This document shows positions 50,729 through 62,757 of a stretch of 64,000 bases of DNA, one piece after another. A model generated the notes under the pieces. That model was not told the origin of the DNA, did not search any database, and saw nothing but the letters and a program-made list of their open reading frames with translations. Both the position numbers and the translations under genes were made by a program. Numbering within the stretch: position 1 is the stretch's first letter; the number at the start of each line of letters is the position of its first letter. The DNA is from Megaleporinus macrocephalus (taxonomy: Eukaryota; Chordata; Actinopteri; Characiformes; Anostomidae): positions 24,788,194 to 24,852,193 of the forward strand of contig CM038703.1 of NCBI GenBank assembly GCA_021613375.1. Reading direction: 5' to 3'.

Positions 50729-51120
50729 CTTGTTGGGACACTGTACTTTGCTGGTGGGAGGCTTTAATTTGCAACTAGAGTTTTACCATTGACCGGTGGC
50801 ATCATACTGTGAAATTGAGGGGTCTATTTACTTTAACTTTAATGAATGCGCCTCATGACTTTTCATGCGAGGTAGTCTCAAAACATTGCTACAGCTGATT
50901 AAAAGTTATTTCAGTTTTTCTTTCTTGTGTATTTTATTGGTTGCTGGGGCTGCATGAAGAGCTTTCATTTGATTAATACTAACTTTACATATACTTCAGT
51001 ATTGGGGTGGATATGGGGGGTAGGGGATGGATTCTGTGGTGTTGGGTAGCCAAATAGGACAGTTTTTCTGTTCTATCAGCTAATTATGTAAAAAGCTGAA
51101 GGCCCAGACATAGTTCCATC
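50729..51120. other. Non-coding spacer
   Basis: No supported feature; may be the 3' UTR of the preceding remnant. Confidence 0.4.
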
Positions 51121-52410
51121 CTGGGAATTTCTTCTTTTTCCCTTTTTGTTTCTTATTGGTTGTGTCATAGTGGATGTGTGGAGATACAAATTTCCCAGTG
51201 ACCGGGATTATACATTTTTCTCCAACAGACATCTCTGCTATTCATGTACTGATCTTTTTTTCACACCTAAGTGTGAGGCTTACAGAATAGCTAAATGTGA
51301 GATTCTTCCAATTGCTCTCTCGGACCATGCGCCAGTTACTGTAGATTTTGGAGATTAAATATATCCCTTCTCAATCACTCCAGTTTTGTGAAATTTGTAG
51401 AAAGGGAATTTAGAGAGTATTTTTTCTATAATATTAACCCGGAAACCTCTCCAAAAGGCCTATTTAAGTAAGCCGATATGTCTCCAGTTTAGCCGATCCT
51501 GGGAGCCGATCCAAGAAAATAAAGTAAAGAGCTGTGAGGACCAACACAAGTCCAAGCATTCAACTACACTGTTGCAGGCATTTAAGGAAGCTTGTAAGGC
51601 CTTAGATACACTGCTTTCTGAGAAAGCAGAGGGGCAACTGCGATTTGCCAAACAGAGATATTATGAGAACAACAATCTTTTTGAGTAGTGACAAAAATAA
51701 AGCCAACTACTCCAGGACAATTTCTAACCAATCCAGAACAAATTTCCAAAACATTTGATGATTTCTACAGATCCTTGTATAAAAACGCAGGCACAGCCTT
51801 CCAGGAAGATGAGATTGGATTATTTCTGGATCAGGTTACCTTGACGAAAAATCCAGAAATTGCCATTCAGGAATTAGACTGAACGGGAAGTCCGGGAGGC
51901 TATAGCAGATTTAAAAGGGAACAAGAGTCCAGGCCCAGATGGATATACCAATGACTTTTATAAAAAATGTATAGACATAATATCTCCTATACTGGTACAA
52001 ACTTACAACTGTGTTCTTGACACAGGTCGTTTGGTCCTATCTTGGAGAGATGCCTTCATAACTGTTATTCACAAAGAAGGGAAAGATCCTACTAAATGTT
52101 CTTCATATAGACATCTCGCTCCTTAATGGAAACCAAAAATTGCTAATGTCTATTCTTATTTTATTTTGTACTCGGAGCCAAGAGCTGCAATTAGAGTTAA
52201 TGGACATACATCTGATCTTTTCACCCTTGAGAGAGGACCGCAACAAGGGCACCCATTGTCACCAGCCCTCTTTGCTATCTGCATCGAACATTTAGCACAA
52301 ATTGTTAGAAATAACAAGAATATGCCTGGAATTGCAATAGGTGAGGAAAAGCACAAGATCTCTCTCTATGCAGATGATATGAAAGGTCAAACTGTGAACA
52401 TACGATAGAA
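51120..52410 (+). mobile_element. L1-like LINE ORF2 remnant
   Basis: The endonuclease end is visible at about 51165-51350: Val-Asp-Val-Trp-Arg, Asp-Tyr-Thr-Phe-Phe-Ser, Ser-Asp-His-Ala-Pro-Val. RT parts follow: Lys-Ser-Pro-Gly-Pro-Asp-Gly near 51930, Gly-Pro-Gln-Gln-Gly-His-Pro-Leu-Ser-Pro near 52240 and the catalytic Tyr-Ala-Asp-Asp near 52370, after which it stops. Frameshifts and stops throughout. Confidence 0.8.
51473..51513. repeat. Short copy of the downstream hAT-like element inside the L1 remnant
   Basis: About 40 bases (CCGATATGTCTCCAGTTTAG and on to GGGAGCCGATCC) match 53221-53260 of the hAT-like element with two or three differences. Confidence 0.75.
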
Positions 52411-52990
52411 GATTTGTTACTTACTGATATACCCCTGACATATATTAAGATTGGGGCCTGGACAAAGAGTACAATTTCAGTTTGTAGGAAAACACAAAAA
52501 AGACCAAGCTCCCTACTACTCTGTCTGCCTTAACATCAATTAAACCCATGCGTAACTTTTCACCATAGTATCTGGACTCAGGCTTTAAAAATTGGTCTAG
52601 ACAAGGCCTAACCTATATACATCACCTATTTGATTTATAAATTCTAAAGTCCTTTGTTCAACTTAAGCAGTAATTTGAAACAGAGATTTTTAGATATCAG
52701 ATATTTACAAATTAGGTATTTCCTTAGTAAGAGTGAAGATCTTGATAAAACAAAATTACCATCATAAAATTAAAGAAGTATTATAAGGCTTTATAACACT
52801 ATAATGCTATAAATGTTCCTGTTCTCTGGAATATTGGTGAGACCAGCATCATAAAGTTTAATAACAACTACTTTGTTTATTCTTATAATGCTTTAATAAA
52901 GATTCACAGTGAGAACCCCAATCTCACTAGCATAGTCTCTAATGCTCATCAGTATCTTAAAAAAAAGACTTTATAAGTGTGCATAACATT
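52411..52990. other. AT-rich non-coding stretch
   Basis: No gene. Loose TTATAA/CTATAA motifs lead into the tandem repeat that follows. Confidence 0.5.
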
Positions 52991-52999
52991 TAATAAACA

Positions 53000-53146
53000 T
53001 TTATAAGCGCTCCTTACAGACCATTGGTAAAGGGATGTTATTGATCAGCTCTATATGAACTTATTACAACTTATAACTCATTATAAGCGCTCCTTACGAC
53101 TGTAGGTAAAGTGACGTTACTGATCAGCTCTATATGAACTTATAAC
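53000..53146. repeat. Tandem pair of about 82-84 bp
   Basis: Two successive copies share TTATAAGCGCTCCTTAC, GGTAAAG and GATCAGCTCTATATGAACTT. The second copy's end is the hAT-like insertion site. Confidence 0.8.
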
Positions 53147-53860
53147 TAGAGATGGAAGGATCGATCGGCTATGTTTCGGTATGGGTCGATTTGTAATCAA
53201 AATATGTGATCGGTGATTGGCCGATATGTCTCCAGTTTAACCGATCCCGGGAGCCGATCCATGGCATTAAGCAAATGAGCCTAATTTCTGTATTTCCAGC
53301 TACTGTTTTATCCAGGAATAGGAGCTAATACTAATCTGATAGAACACCGCATGCGGCTGAATACAGTGAGTATCAGCAAACAGCAGAGCTAGCACCCGCA
53401 GCTAGCACAAAACAAATAACCCAGAACACTGTGTAGACCAGATCTGACCGGTATGAACAGTACAGCAGCAACAATTCAAGATCTACTTTTAATGATAGCA
53501 GATTGTTGTTTAAAATAACCCAGAGTCTGCGTTTAATGACTGCAGTTTTCACTGCATTTATTTAATTAGCTTTTTTTGTTTTAAATTAAGGGTCTAAATT
53601 GAATGATTGCAGTATTGGGGATATTTGTTTGATTTACTTTGTTCATTTACTGCTAATTTTGTTAAACATATTATGCTGTTTCATATGAGCTTGTTAAAAA
53701 TGGTAATAAACCAGTTTTGACCATGTTTCATGACTTGCTTGCGCTAATAACCACATGTAGCCCTGCCTTGGGGTATACCCCACCCTCAATCAGTATTGGG
53801 TATCAGCCAATCACACTGAAAGGTGAATCAGCCTTAAAAGCGCTGATCGGTCCATCTCTA
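53147..53860. mobile_element. Non-autonomous hAT-like element
   Basis: Ends TAGAGATGGAAGG and CGGTCCATCTCTA are inverted repeats. The flanks CTTATAAC (53139-53146) and CGTATAAC (53861-53868) form an 8-bp duplication with one difference. 714 bp, no transposase. Consistent with hAT. Confidence 0.8.
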
Positions 53861-53868
53861 CGTATAAC

Positions 53869-54600
53869 AACATATAAAGAAGACTACAAGAAGCCCAAGT
53901 TTGTATGTGGAACATGGGTTTATTTACTGTAACGATATTAGGGTTCATTAATTAATCAACCAATTAATTAATCGATTAATTCACCCTTTTTCACATAAAG
54001 TATTTGTTTTCTGAGGTTGAGGTTGGTTTGAGTTCAGGTATCCACACACTTGTAATAATATTGAAAACACACCAAGACTTGTTTATATAAAAAGAAGGTT
54101 TATTTAGATTAACATTTATCAAAAAGGGAGAAAAAACAGGAAATAGGAAATAAAAGAAATGAAGTGAGAAAAAGAGATAAAATAACAAAAGGTAAAATAA
54201 TGGAAACTAATCTAAGAGAAAGCAGTACTTGCTATATTTCGAATGGAAATATGCACTCTGTGAAAAATAGTTCTAACCAAAGAACATTAACAACACTCTA
54301 GGACCGGACCGCACAGATTTTGCGCATGCGTGTTTGTCTTACTCCATTTCCAGCTGTGGGAGACAGGCTTGCAGGCTTTGGCATTAGCTGCGCGGTTGGA
54401 CATCGGAGCAGTGGGCAGCTTCCCTGGATGTCGGTTTTAGGCATGCTGGCTGGTCTTCGGCTGGCGCTGGTTCCACGGCTTTGCTTGAGTCATGTGTTTT
54501 GCGTGCCCTGGGTTTCTGGGGCAACGCGCTGGTTTTCTTGGTGACGGGGGTTCCTGCGCTGGTCACGTGGCTTGATTGCTTCGCGCTGGTCATGTGGCCT
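53869..54600. other. Non-coding spacer, partly GC-rich
   Basis: AT-rich to 54300, then GC-rich (54301-54600) with short open frames on both strands, which I take to be non-coding. Confidence 0.4.
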
Positions 54601-54604
54601 CTAG

Positions 54605-54725
54605 GGGTGCGTCCGAAACCGCTCGCACTCGCACACTGAAAGAGTGTACTGCTTTAACGGACAGGCAGTGCGCTCTAGCTCCAACTGAGTACGTACTGAT
54701 TTAGTACGCGATTTCGGACGCACCC
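54605..54725. mobile_element. 121-bp MITE, Harbinger-like
   Basis: The terminal inverted repeats begin GGGTGCGTCCGAAA at both ends and are flanked by a direct TAG (54602-54604 and 54726-54728). A TAG-type 3-bp duplication fits PIF/Harbinger; another possibility is a piece of a larger element. Confidence 0.75.
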
Positions 54726-54728
54726 TAG

Positions 54729-55378
54729 CTTTTTTTGGGTTTCCGTGGCGACGGCTGAACGGGCGCATCCTGTGGAATTGGTAAGGGTCTTGTACCTTTA
54801 TGACTCGTGACATCCTTTGCCCATGACTACTATTGAGAAACATGAACTACATAGGCTAAGTGGGTGTGGGTGTTCGCCTGTCGTAAATAGTTCTTAAATA
54901 GCTCTGTCTCTTTATCTGCCCCCGAAGAACAGACCGGTTGGGGGTGGGGGTTGGGTTCTTCATGCAGAGGAGAGACTATGAACATTTTTAAGGTTAATTC
55001 GTCGCCACATCAGGCAATCAAAGTTTCAAGCATGGAGTGCTACATTATTGTCAAATGTGTCAAACAAGGTGTACGTATAAACATGTAAGTTGTAAAAAAA
55101 AGCATGTAAGCGTATATTTTCAATAGTTAATCTAAGATACATTTGATATAACAAACATTTCGACAAACTTAAATACATTTTAAATGTAAAAAAATAAAAT
55201 ATAATTTGATAATTTAGGACAATTTGCCTCTAAAACCACTTTAAAAAACATACTAAATGCCAATATCAATCCATCCGAATAGACAGTTTCTCTACATTGT
55301 ATTTTATCAGTAAAAAGGCTAGACAGACATCAGGTGTTCAGAGCCGCAAAATTCAGAATGCTGATCAAAACTGCTTCA
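54729..55378. other. Non-coding spacer
   Basis: May contain the left part of the Merlin-like element that follows; its ends were not found. Confidence 0.4.
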
Positions 55379-55850
55379 TTAATAATGATTTTTATACAGT
55401 TTTCTAATGTCATAAAGCTGTCTTCCGAGTATGCCCCATTTGTGCTTTTTGGCCAACCAGTGTTCCCACTCTATGATCTTTAGATTTTTTTTTAGAAGTT
55501 TTGTGTTTCGGTTAGTTCGGTGTCGCCACACATCAACCTTGAATTTTTGGCATGCCCGCTCCAGGTGCTGGGTGTGGGTCCTGGTGAGTGGATGCAAAAA
55601 ATGTCTCTTGTGGCAAACTGTATGGTGATCATAGCCGAAATCTGACAGACCTCTATACGCTCGCCACTTATCAGTTATAATACTGGTTCCTCTTCTCACA
55701 TGGCGCCTCACAATAGGTAGCAGCTGCTCACTTGACCTGCTGGAGACAATTTTCAGTATGGGCTTCCGGGTGGTAGCACTCATTTCCAGAATTCCTAGTA
55801 CCCACTTTTTGCTTCGTCACCAGGCAGAGATTATACGTCCACAGTTATAT
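55379..55850 (-). mobile_element. Merlin (IS1595/ISXO2-like) transposase remnant
   Basis: A 134-codon - strand frame (55783-55379) reads as the second half of an ISXO2-type DDE domain: Ser-Glu-Gln-Leu-Leu-Pro-Ile-Val, Arg-Arg-Gly-Thr-Ser-Ile-Ile-Thr-Asp-Lys-Trp-Arg-Ala-Tyr (a catalytic Asp), Gly-Tyr-Asp-His-His-Thr-Val, and a Thr-His-Thr-Gln-His-Leu-Glu segment in the Asn/Glu position. Upstream (to 55850) Lys-Trp-Val-Leu-Gly-Ile continues the fold. The N-terminal zinc ribbon and the element ends are not seen. Confidence 0.7.
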
Positions 55851-56280
55851 TGTAAAAAGTATGTAAAATAAATTGTAAAAATGTTTAATATGCACTGCTA
55901 TAAACTGTTATGCATTATGCAAGACAACACTTAGAACAAAGGATAAATATTAATGATGTCAATCGATTAAAAAAAATAACACGGAAGAGATCTCAAATGG
56001 GTATCCTCTGTATTACAGATTCTCTGATGTGATTAATTTTGTTTCCAGATTATTTGTTTGCATTAACGCGTTAACGTTGACAGCCCTAATAAATCATACA
56101 GACCATGCAGAGTATATAGGCATATGGCAGTGGCACAAAAAACTGTCAACATTTAAAAACGATATATATATTATTGCAGTTGGCATACTGAGACTAAACA
56201 AATAAATAGTACTTGTGAACTAAAATACAATTTACAGCCTCTGACCACTTCCTTGTTTTAGACTCAATGTCCTGGTATCA
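55851..56280. other. Non-coding spacer
   Basis: No supported feature. Confidence 0.5.
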
Positions 56281-56329
56281 GCTTCATGTACCATATAGGA
56301 GCACTTTGTAGCACTTTGTAGTACACCTG

Positions 56330-56590
56330 TTTCTCCGTATACTTTATTACCATGTTTATCATTGGTCAGGACCTCCACAGGACCACCACAGACCAGTATT
56401 ATGTGGGTGGATCATTCCCAGCACTGCAGTGATGCTGACATGGTGGTGGTGTGTTAGTGTGTGAGTGGATCAGACACAGCAGTGCTGTTGGAGTGTTTAA
56501 ACACCTCAGTGTCACTGCTGGACTGGAAATCGTCCAGCCAAACAGCATACTGTGGGCAGCGTGAGTGGATACAGTATTTGAATATTATAG
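56330..56590. repeat. Dispersed teleost repeat
   Basis: It contains the string GGATCATTCCCAGCACTGCAG, then GTGATGCTGACATGGTGGTG and AGTGGATCAGACACAGCAG, which I recognise from many fish genomes as a common interspersed repeat. Family not assigned. Confidence 0.6.
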
Positions 56591-56944
56591 CAGCATGGAT
56601 ATGTCTAATCCTGTGGGGGTCCTGACTATTGAACTACAAGGTCATACAGAAAGTCTGTAATTGTGCAACTAAAAAGTACACCTATATCAAACCTTACACA
56701 CACAAATATTTAAGGTTACAAACCTTTCTTTTGTGTGAGAATTTACTTTTATCTATCATCACAAAATGGTGTGGGCCACCAACACGCAGTCTTCCACGCT
56801 GACGTGGAAGTTTTGTCATCCCCGAGATGCACACCTTTAGCACAGACATGTTGCCATGGTAAGAACATCGTTGTTATTATTACTACTTATTTCTACTTTA
56901 ATTGGAAAATCATTTGAAGTGAGGTTAAATACTATCCAGCTGGC

Positions 56945-57235
56945 ACACAACTGACCTTCAACGTTGAAATGTGGTTGAAATTATGTCCGCTCTTGTTTCA
57001 ACATTGAAACAGCGTTTAATGTTAAATGGTTGCGCAAACGTTGCAATTTTAACGTTGAATCAATGTAATGTCTTTAACATTCTGCCTTTTAAGCGCTTCA
57101 TTACCCAGCTGGCATTTCAATGTTGAATTACAGTAATGTTATGGTTGAATCAACGTTGGACTTTGTTGATTTTAAAGTGAATGTTGATATGGCAAAGTTG
57201 GTTTAACATCAGTTTTTCAACTTTTAATAAACCTT
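56945..57235. repeat. CAACGTTGAA-rich dispersed repeat
   Basis: Many near-palindromic AACGTTGAA/TTCAACGTT motifs (near 56960, 57005, 57050, 57120, 57150). A style of teleost repeat often seen near DNA transposons. Confidence 0.45.
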
Positions 57236-58540
57236 ATTTATACATGTAAATTTTTCATCATAGCATGCCACATAGCAGACTACTCCGTTCCGGATCTGGG
57301 ATTCCTCTGGTCCAGATTCGGCCCGGGTCCGCTGCGTGTTCGGGTCACGACTCTAGATCAGTTTTACTGATGATTAATCTGCTTAACACTCACACTCACT
57401 TCACCTCTTCAATACGATTTCAGATTTCATATGTAGTTAAGAGTTGTTATACGGAGGAACACAGTACCAGAACTAATTCAGGATCCGGTCCAGAGCTGCA
57501 GAGGAACACAGGCCCATCAATAATTCAAAATCAGCGCGAGGATATTTTCTAATGGACACTTGCTTCAACTCAGCAAAGGTAGGTTACAATTAAGGACGTT
57601 TATTAAACTTAAATGTGTTTTTGTATAGGTTTGTTCAGGTTAGTGCTGCCAATGTATTTGTCTTATGATTCTACATCTTGACATTCTTTTTATGCTAGCT
57701 AACGTTAACTAGCTATCAAGCCGAACAAACGCTGATAACTTCGACTTCTTTTGCTTCTCAAACGCACTGCTACTTATTCCTGTAACGAATCAAAAGTCAT
57801 GTTTAATGTTCAGCAGAAATTTAACAGACCACATTCTCAACTCAAAAATAGCTAACTTCTTAGTTCAATGTTGCAGTTCCACCTTATATAGCGCTGCAGT
57901 TACAATCTAGCCACTCACTGAGTCACTCAGGCACCATTTAAGGTGGAATGGGAGAATTCTCAAAAGGAGCTGGTTAATGCCCTTGTCTGAAACTGTTTCC
58001 AACTGTTTACTTTGTTCGGCTAATGATATGCACATTTTCACTAGGATCTCTAGATGGTAAGACAGATTGTTTGAAACGAGGTTGAAGTTAGTTACTTATT
58101 AGCAGCTCCCGATTTGTTTGGCTCCTTATTCGCAGCGTCTTATTCACGGGCTGAAGTTAGCGCCTTATTTGCAGTTTCTCTTTTAGTGAATGACGGCAAA
58201 ACAAAGGGGCTGTTCTCAAACGCGATATGCTGCGCTTTCCCATTTTAGCGTACTAAAGAGGCTAATGATAGAGACATACTAATAAAGGAATTAGGAATGT
58301 GTGCTATGTTTGTCTTACCCTTGTTAACATGAAGGTTTTGACTATAAAGGTAATATTCTGTAAATATATGATGTTGCTTCAATTCATTCAAAATGTTTTA
58401 TCAATTGCAAGTTTAAAGTATGTGTCACGCCCAGCCCGCCCACGTGCTTCTGTTTACGTCCTGTCCATGTGGTTCTGTTTGGTCATGTGCTCCCCTCCTT
58501 CCAGCAGCAGTAAAAGCAAAAACTGTTGCTGTCCGGTTGC
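57236..58540. other. Possible 5' region of the broken gene downstream
   Basis: 57260-57570 is GC-richer than its surroundings and ends in a donor-like AAGGTAGGTT (near 57576). It could be a 5' exon or promoter of the KDZ/HMGXB3-like gene, but nothing proves it. The rest is non-coding. Confidence 0.35.
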
Positions 58541-58700
58541 TTTTGCCGCACGACACTCACCTCCTGTCTCGCGACACTCACCTCCTGTCTCGCGACACTC
58601 ATCTACTGTCTCGCGACACTCACCTCCTGTCTCGCAACACTCATCTACTGTTTCGCGACACTCACCTCCTGTCTCGCGACACTTACCTCCTGTCTCGCAG
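58541..58700. repeat. 21-bp minisatellite
   Basis: About seven and a half copies of CGACACTCACCTCCTGTCTCG and variants. 21 bp equals 7 codons, so all frames stay open across it; this explains several long overlapping open frames on both strands that are not genes. Confidence 0.92.
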
Positions 58701-60065
58701 TACAATCCGCTGTCGCATGACATCGACGCCCATCAAGCGCCACACATAATACGTCCTAAATTACGTCAGGTACTCAGACATTACTAATCATATATTCTGT
58801 TTGAAAAGATGATTTTTTTGAGTGTGTTTGGATAAACACAAAAATGTAGGCCTAATAAGTGAGGCTGAAGCAAATAATCTAATGCAGACGTTCGCCTTCC
58901 CGACACGTGGACCTAAACCTAACCGATAATTCTAACCTCAGTAATTTACCTGTTATTAAACTACGTTAGTGTATTGCTCTGATGTCATTGTAGATGTAAT
59001 ATTACATGTACATGTTACATGCAATGTGGTTTGGCACTTTTAGGAGTTCAGGCGTACGAGTTCACCTCAGTTGACGAAATACCCATTGAACGTGAGTGTA
59101 GGTACTGCCGCACAAGCACAGCTGGTTCAGTGAAGCATTTGAACCAGCAGCACATTAAATATGCCGTTCATTTTCAAGAGGATGGAAAAGGTAGGCAATT
59201 AACTTACATTGTGTTATTTTTTTCTGCATTTTGATTTGTAAATTTAATGAGTTATGTTCAGTCATGTGATGTTTATTCTAGGCCAGTATTATGTGCATCA
59301 TGCATATTATACAACAATACACTAGCTGCAGACCATCTTTTTTAAATACCAGGTTTATGTAAATTAAAATTACTATTTAGCATACTCCATATTACACAAA
59401 TTAATCCAGCCCTAAAACACAGATTAGACAATTAGCATTCAAAAATCTATTGAAAGTTGATTGCGAACAAAATAGATAAATATTGAAATACAGATTACCT
59501 TTAAAAGGAGCATAGGTAACAGTAATTGCTACATATAGGGAACAATCAAAATTATGTCATCTTGAGTCTTTATCAAAACACTTGAAAATTTTAATTTCTT
59601 AACAGAGAAATTTACAATACCCTGTAAGAAAGGCAAAGACGTAAAATGAAGTCACTGGCGTTGCCCAAAATGTGGAAAACTGATTGCCAGACAAAACAAC
59701 TTTAAAGTCCACCTGGAAAGGCATGGTAATTGACCCACTAAATTGTTTCAACTTGAGAAATTCATATTATTTATATTAGTTTTTAAAATGTAATAATGTT
59801 GCTTCTAATCAAGGTATATGCTTTGCCTTTTTGTCTTTTAATTAATTGTTTAACGTACCCACTCAAATTACTCCACGGAAAGTTTACATAAAAGATGAAA
59901 AGTTTACATCTGAGAAACATCAGTTTTGGAATTCAGTTATGATTATATTGCAGTTATGATTTTTTAAATTTATTTATTTATTTTTATTGCTTTGCCAGCA
60001 ATAACGGGATAATACTTTCTGTCTTTCTTTTGCAGTTGAAGTTATTCCTGAAACTTCTGAATCAA

Positions 60066-60364
60066 GTTAAGTCAAGTGGGTTTTATTGTCATTTCAACTA
60101 CATACAGAGTACACAGTGAAACGAAACAACATTCCTCCAGGACCATGGTGCAACATAGACAGTGCATACAAGACACAAGTGCAACACAAACAAACAAGTG
60201 CGGACAGACAACACAACACAGTACAAACAGAGAATAATAAATAATTGCCGGTAGTGTGCAAATTGTGCAATGTGTAATAAATAGAGTCCAGTGAGGTAGT
60301 AAAGTTATTAGTGCAATGCTTTGTGCAAAAATGCTTCCCCTTTTTTATCTGGGGTAAATGGTTG

Positions 60365-60417
<53 letters not shown>

Positions 60418-62757
60418 TACATGTACCAGAAAAGATTCAGTTCAGACGTTGAGTTGTGTTGAGAAGTCTGATGGCTTGGGGGAAGAAGCTGTTGCAGAGT
60501 CTGGTCGTGTTGGACCGGATGCTGCGGTACCTTCTTCCTGATGGCAGGAGGGAGAACAGTCTGGGTGAAGGGTGGGTGGGGTCATCCACAATAATGGTTG
60601 CTTTGCGGATGCAGCGGGTGGAGTAAATGTCCAAGACAGAGGGGAGAGAGACTCCAATGATCCTCTCAGCTGTCCTCACAATGCGTTGGAGGGACTTGCG
60701 GTCAGAGGCTGTGCAGGTCCCAAACCAGGCAGTGATGCAGCTGCTTAGGATGCTCTCTATGGTTCCCCTATAGAAGAGGGTGAGGATGGGTGGAGGGAGA
60801 CGGGCCTTTCTCAGCTTCCGGAGGAAGTAGAGACGCTGCTGGGCTTTCTTGGGTGTAGAGCTGGTGTTCAGGGACCAGGTGAGGTTCTCCGCTAGGTGGA
60901 CACCAAGGAACTTGGTGCTCTTAACGATCTCCACAAAGGAGCCGTTGATGTTAAGCGGAGAGTGGTCCGGTCTTGATTTCCTAAAGTCAACAACCATTTC
61001 CTTGGTCTTCTCTACATTCCAGTGAAGGTTGTTGACTGTACACCAGTCTCTCAGCTGCTGTACCTCCTCCCTGTATGCTGATTCGTCGCCTTTGCTGATG
61101 AGACCCAGCACAGTTGTATCATTGGCGAACTTTATGATGCTGTTAGAACTGTGTTTCGCAACACAGTCATGAGTCAGCAGGGTGAACAACAGAGGACTCA
61201 GTACACTGCCCTTGGGTGCCCCAGTGTTCATGGTGATGGTACTGGAGCTGCTGTACCCGAACCGGACTAACTGGGGCCTCCCTGTCAGGAAGTCCAGGAT
61301 CCAGTTGCACAGGGGGGTGTTGAGGCCCAGCAGGCTTAACTTCCTGGTGAGATTCTGTGGGATGATGGTGTTGAATGCTGAACTGAAGTCTATGAACAGC
61401 ATTCTGACGTAGGTGTCCTTCTTCTCCAGGTGGGTAAGGGAGAGATGAAGGGTGGTGGTGATGACATCGTCCGTGGAGCGGTTGGGACGATATGCGAATT
61501 GCAGGGGGTCCAATGAAGAGGGCAGTTGGGTCTTGATGTTCCTCATGACTAGCCACTCGAATCACTTCATGATGATGGGCATGAGAGCTACGGGACGGTA
61601 GTCATTGAGGCAGGACACCGTGGACTTCTTCGGCACGGGGACGATGGTGGTGGTCTTGAGGCACGTTGGGACAGTGGAGCTGCGCAGGGAGACGTTGAAG
61701 ATGTCCGTGAGAACATCTGTCAACTGGTCTGCACACTCTCTGAGCACTCTGCCAGGGATGTTGTCTGGTCCTGCAGCTTTCCGTGGGTTGACTCTGCGCA
61801 GAGTTTTCCTCACGTCCATTGCAGTCAGGCACAACACCTGCTCGTCTGGCTTGGGTGTGATCTTGTTCACCAACGTGTTGTTCTGTGCCTCAAACCGTGC
61901 ATAAAAGTTGTTCAGGGCATCAGGGAGGAAGGCATCACTGTCACAGGACGGTGGCATTGTCCTGTAGCTTGTGATTTCCTGAATGCCCTGCCACATGCGC
62001 CGCGTGTCACCCGTGTCCTTGAAGTGGTTGTGGATTCTCTGGGCATGTGCGTGCTTTGCCTCTCGGATGGCTCGTGACAATTTGGCTCTTGCTTTCCTTA
62101 GGGCCGTCTTGTCACCCACTCTGAAGGCCGAGTCGCGGGTCCTCAGTAGCGCACGCACTTCAGGAGTCATCCACGGCTTCTGGTTTGGGCGTGTGGTGAT
62201 GGTCTTGGAGACAATGACATCATCAATACACTTGCTGATGTAGCCAGTGACTGATGCTGTGTACTCCTCCAAGTTAACAGAGTCGCCTTCAGTCGCAGCC
62301 TCCCTGAACAAGTCCCATGCAGTGCACTCAAAACAGTCCTGAAGGACAGAGATGGCTCCTGCCGGCCAGGTTTTTACTTGATTCTGAACTGGTCTGGAGC
62401 GTCTGATGAGGGGTGTGTAAGCTGGAGTCAGATACACAGACATGTGGTCCGAGAACGTGAGGTGGGGGCGGGGCTACGCCCAGTATGCGCTGGGTATGTT
62501 TGTGTAAACAACGTCGCTCCTCTCGTCCACAGGCTGATGGAATTTAGGGAGGACTGACTGGTGATTAGCGTGGTTGAAATCTCCGGCGACAATGAACAGT
62601 GCGTCTGGATGTCTGGTCTGCAGATCGCTGATGCCCCCGTGCAGTTCCCACAGTGCCTCCCTAGCATTAGCATTAGCGCTAGCGCTAGGCAGTATGTACA
62701 CGGCGGCTATCAGCACGGTGGAGAATTCCCGTACTAAATAAAAAGGTCTGCACTTGA
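60066..62757 (-). mobile_element. L2-like LINE inserted into the zinc-finger exon
   Basis: - strand, 5'-truncated near 62757 and ending at 60066 with AAGTC units before GTTTTATTGTCATTTCAACT. One frame from 62764 to 60437 covers the endonuclease end (Gly-Asp-Phe-Asn near 62590), the linker and the RT, stopped only by TAG (62472-62474) and TGA (61559-61561). RT motifs: [22 protein letters not shown]. The catalytic Phe-Ala-Asp-Asp is Phe-Ala-Asn-Asp. A young but inactive copy. Confidence 0.9.
60366..60414. repeat. (GA)n microsatellite in the LINE 3' UTR
   Basis: About 24 GA units with one interruption. Confidence 0.9.

Noticed and set aside
54320..54843. Open frames on both strands in a GC-rich patch
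   Set aside because: GC-rich DNA gives long frames by chance; part overlaps the MITE.
58420..58787. Long overlapping open frames on both strands (up to 162 codons)
   Set aside because: They span a 21-bp repeat that cannot introduce a stop; no start context or homology supports them.
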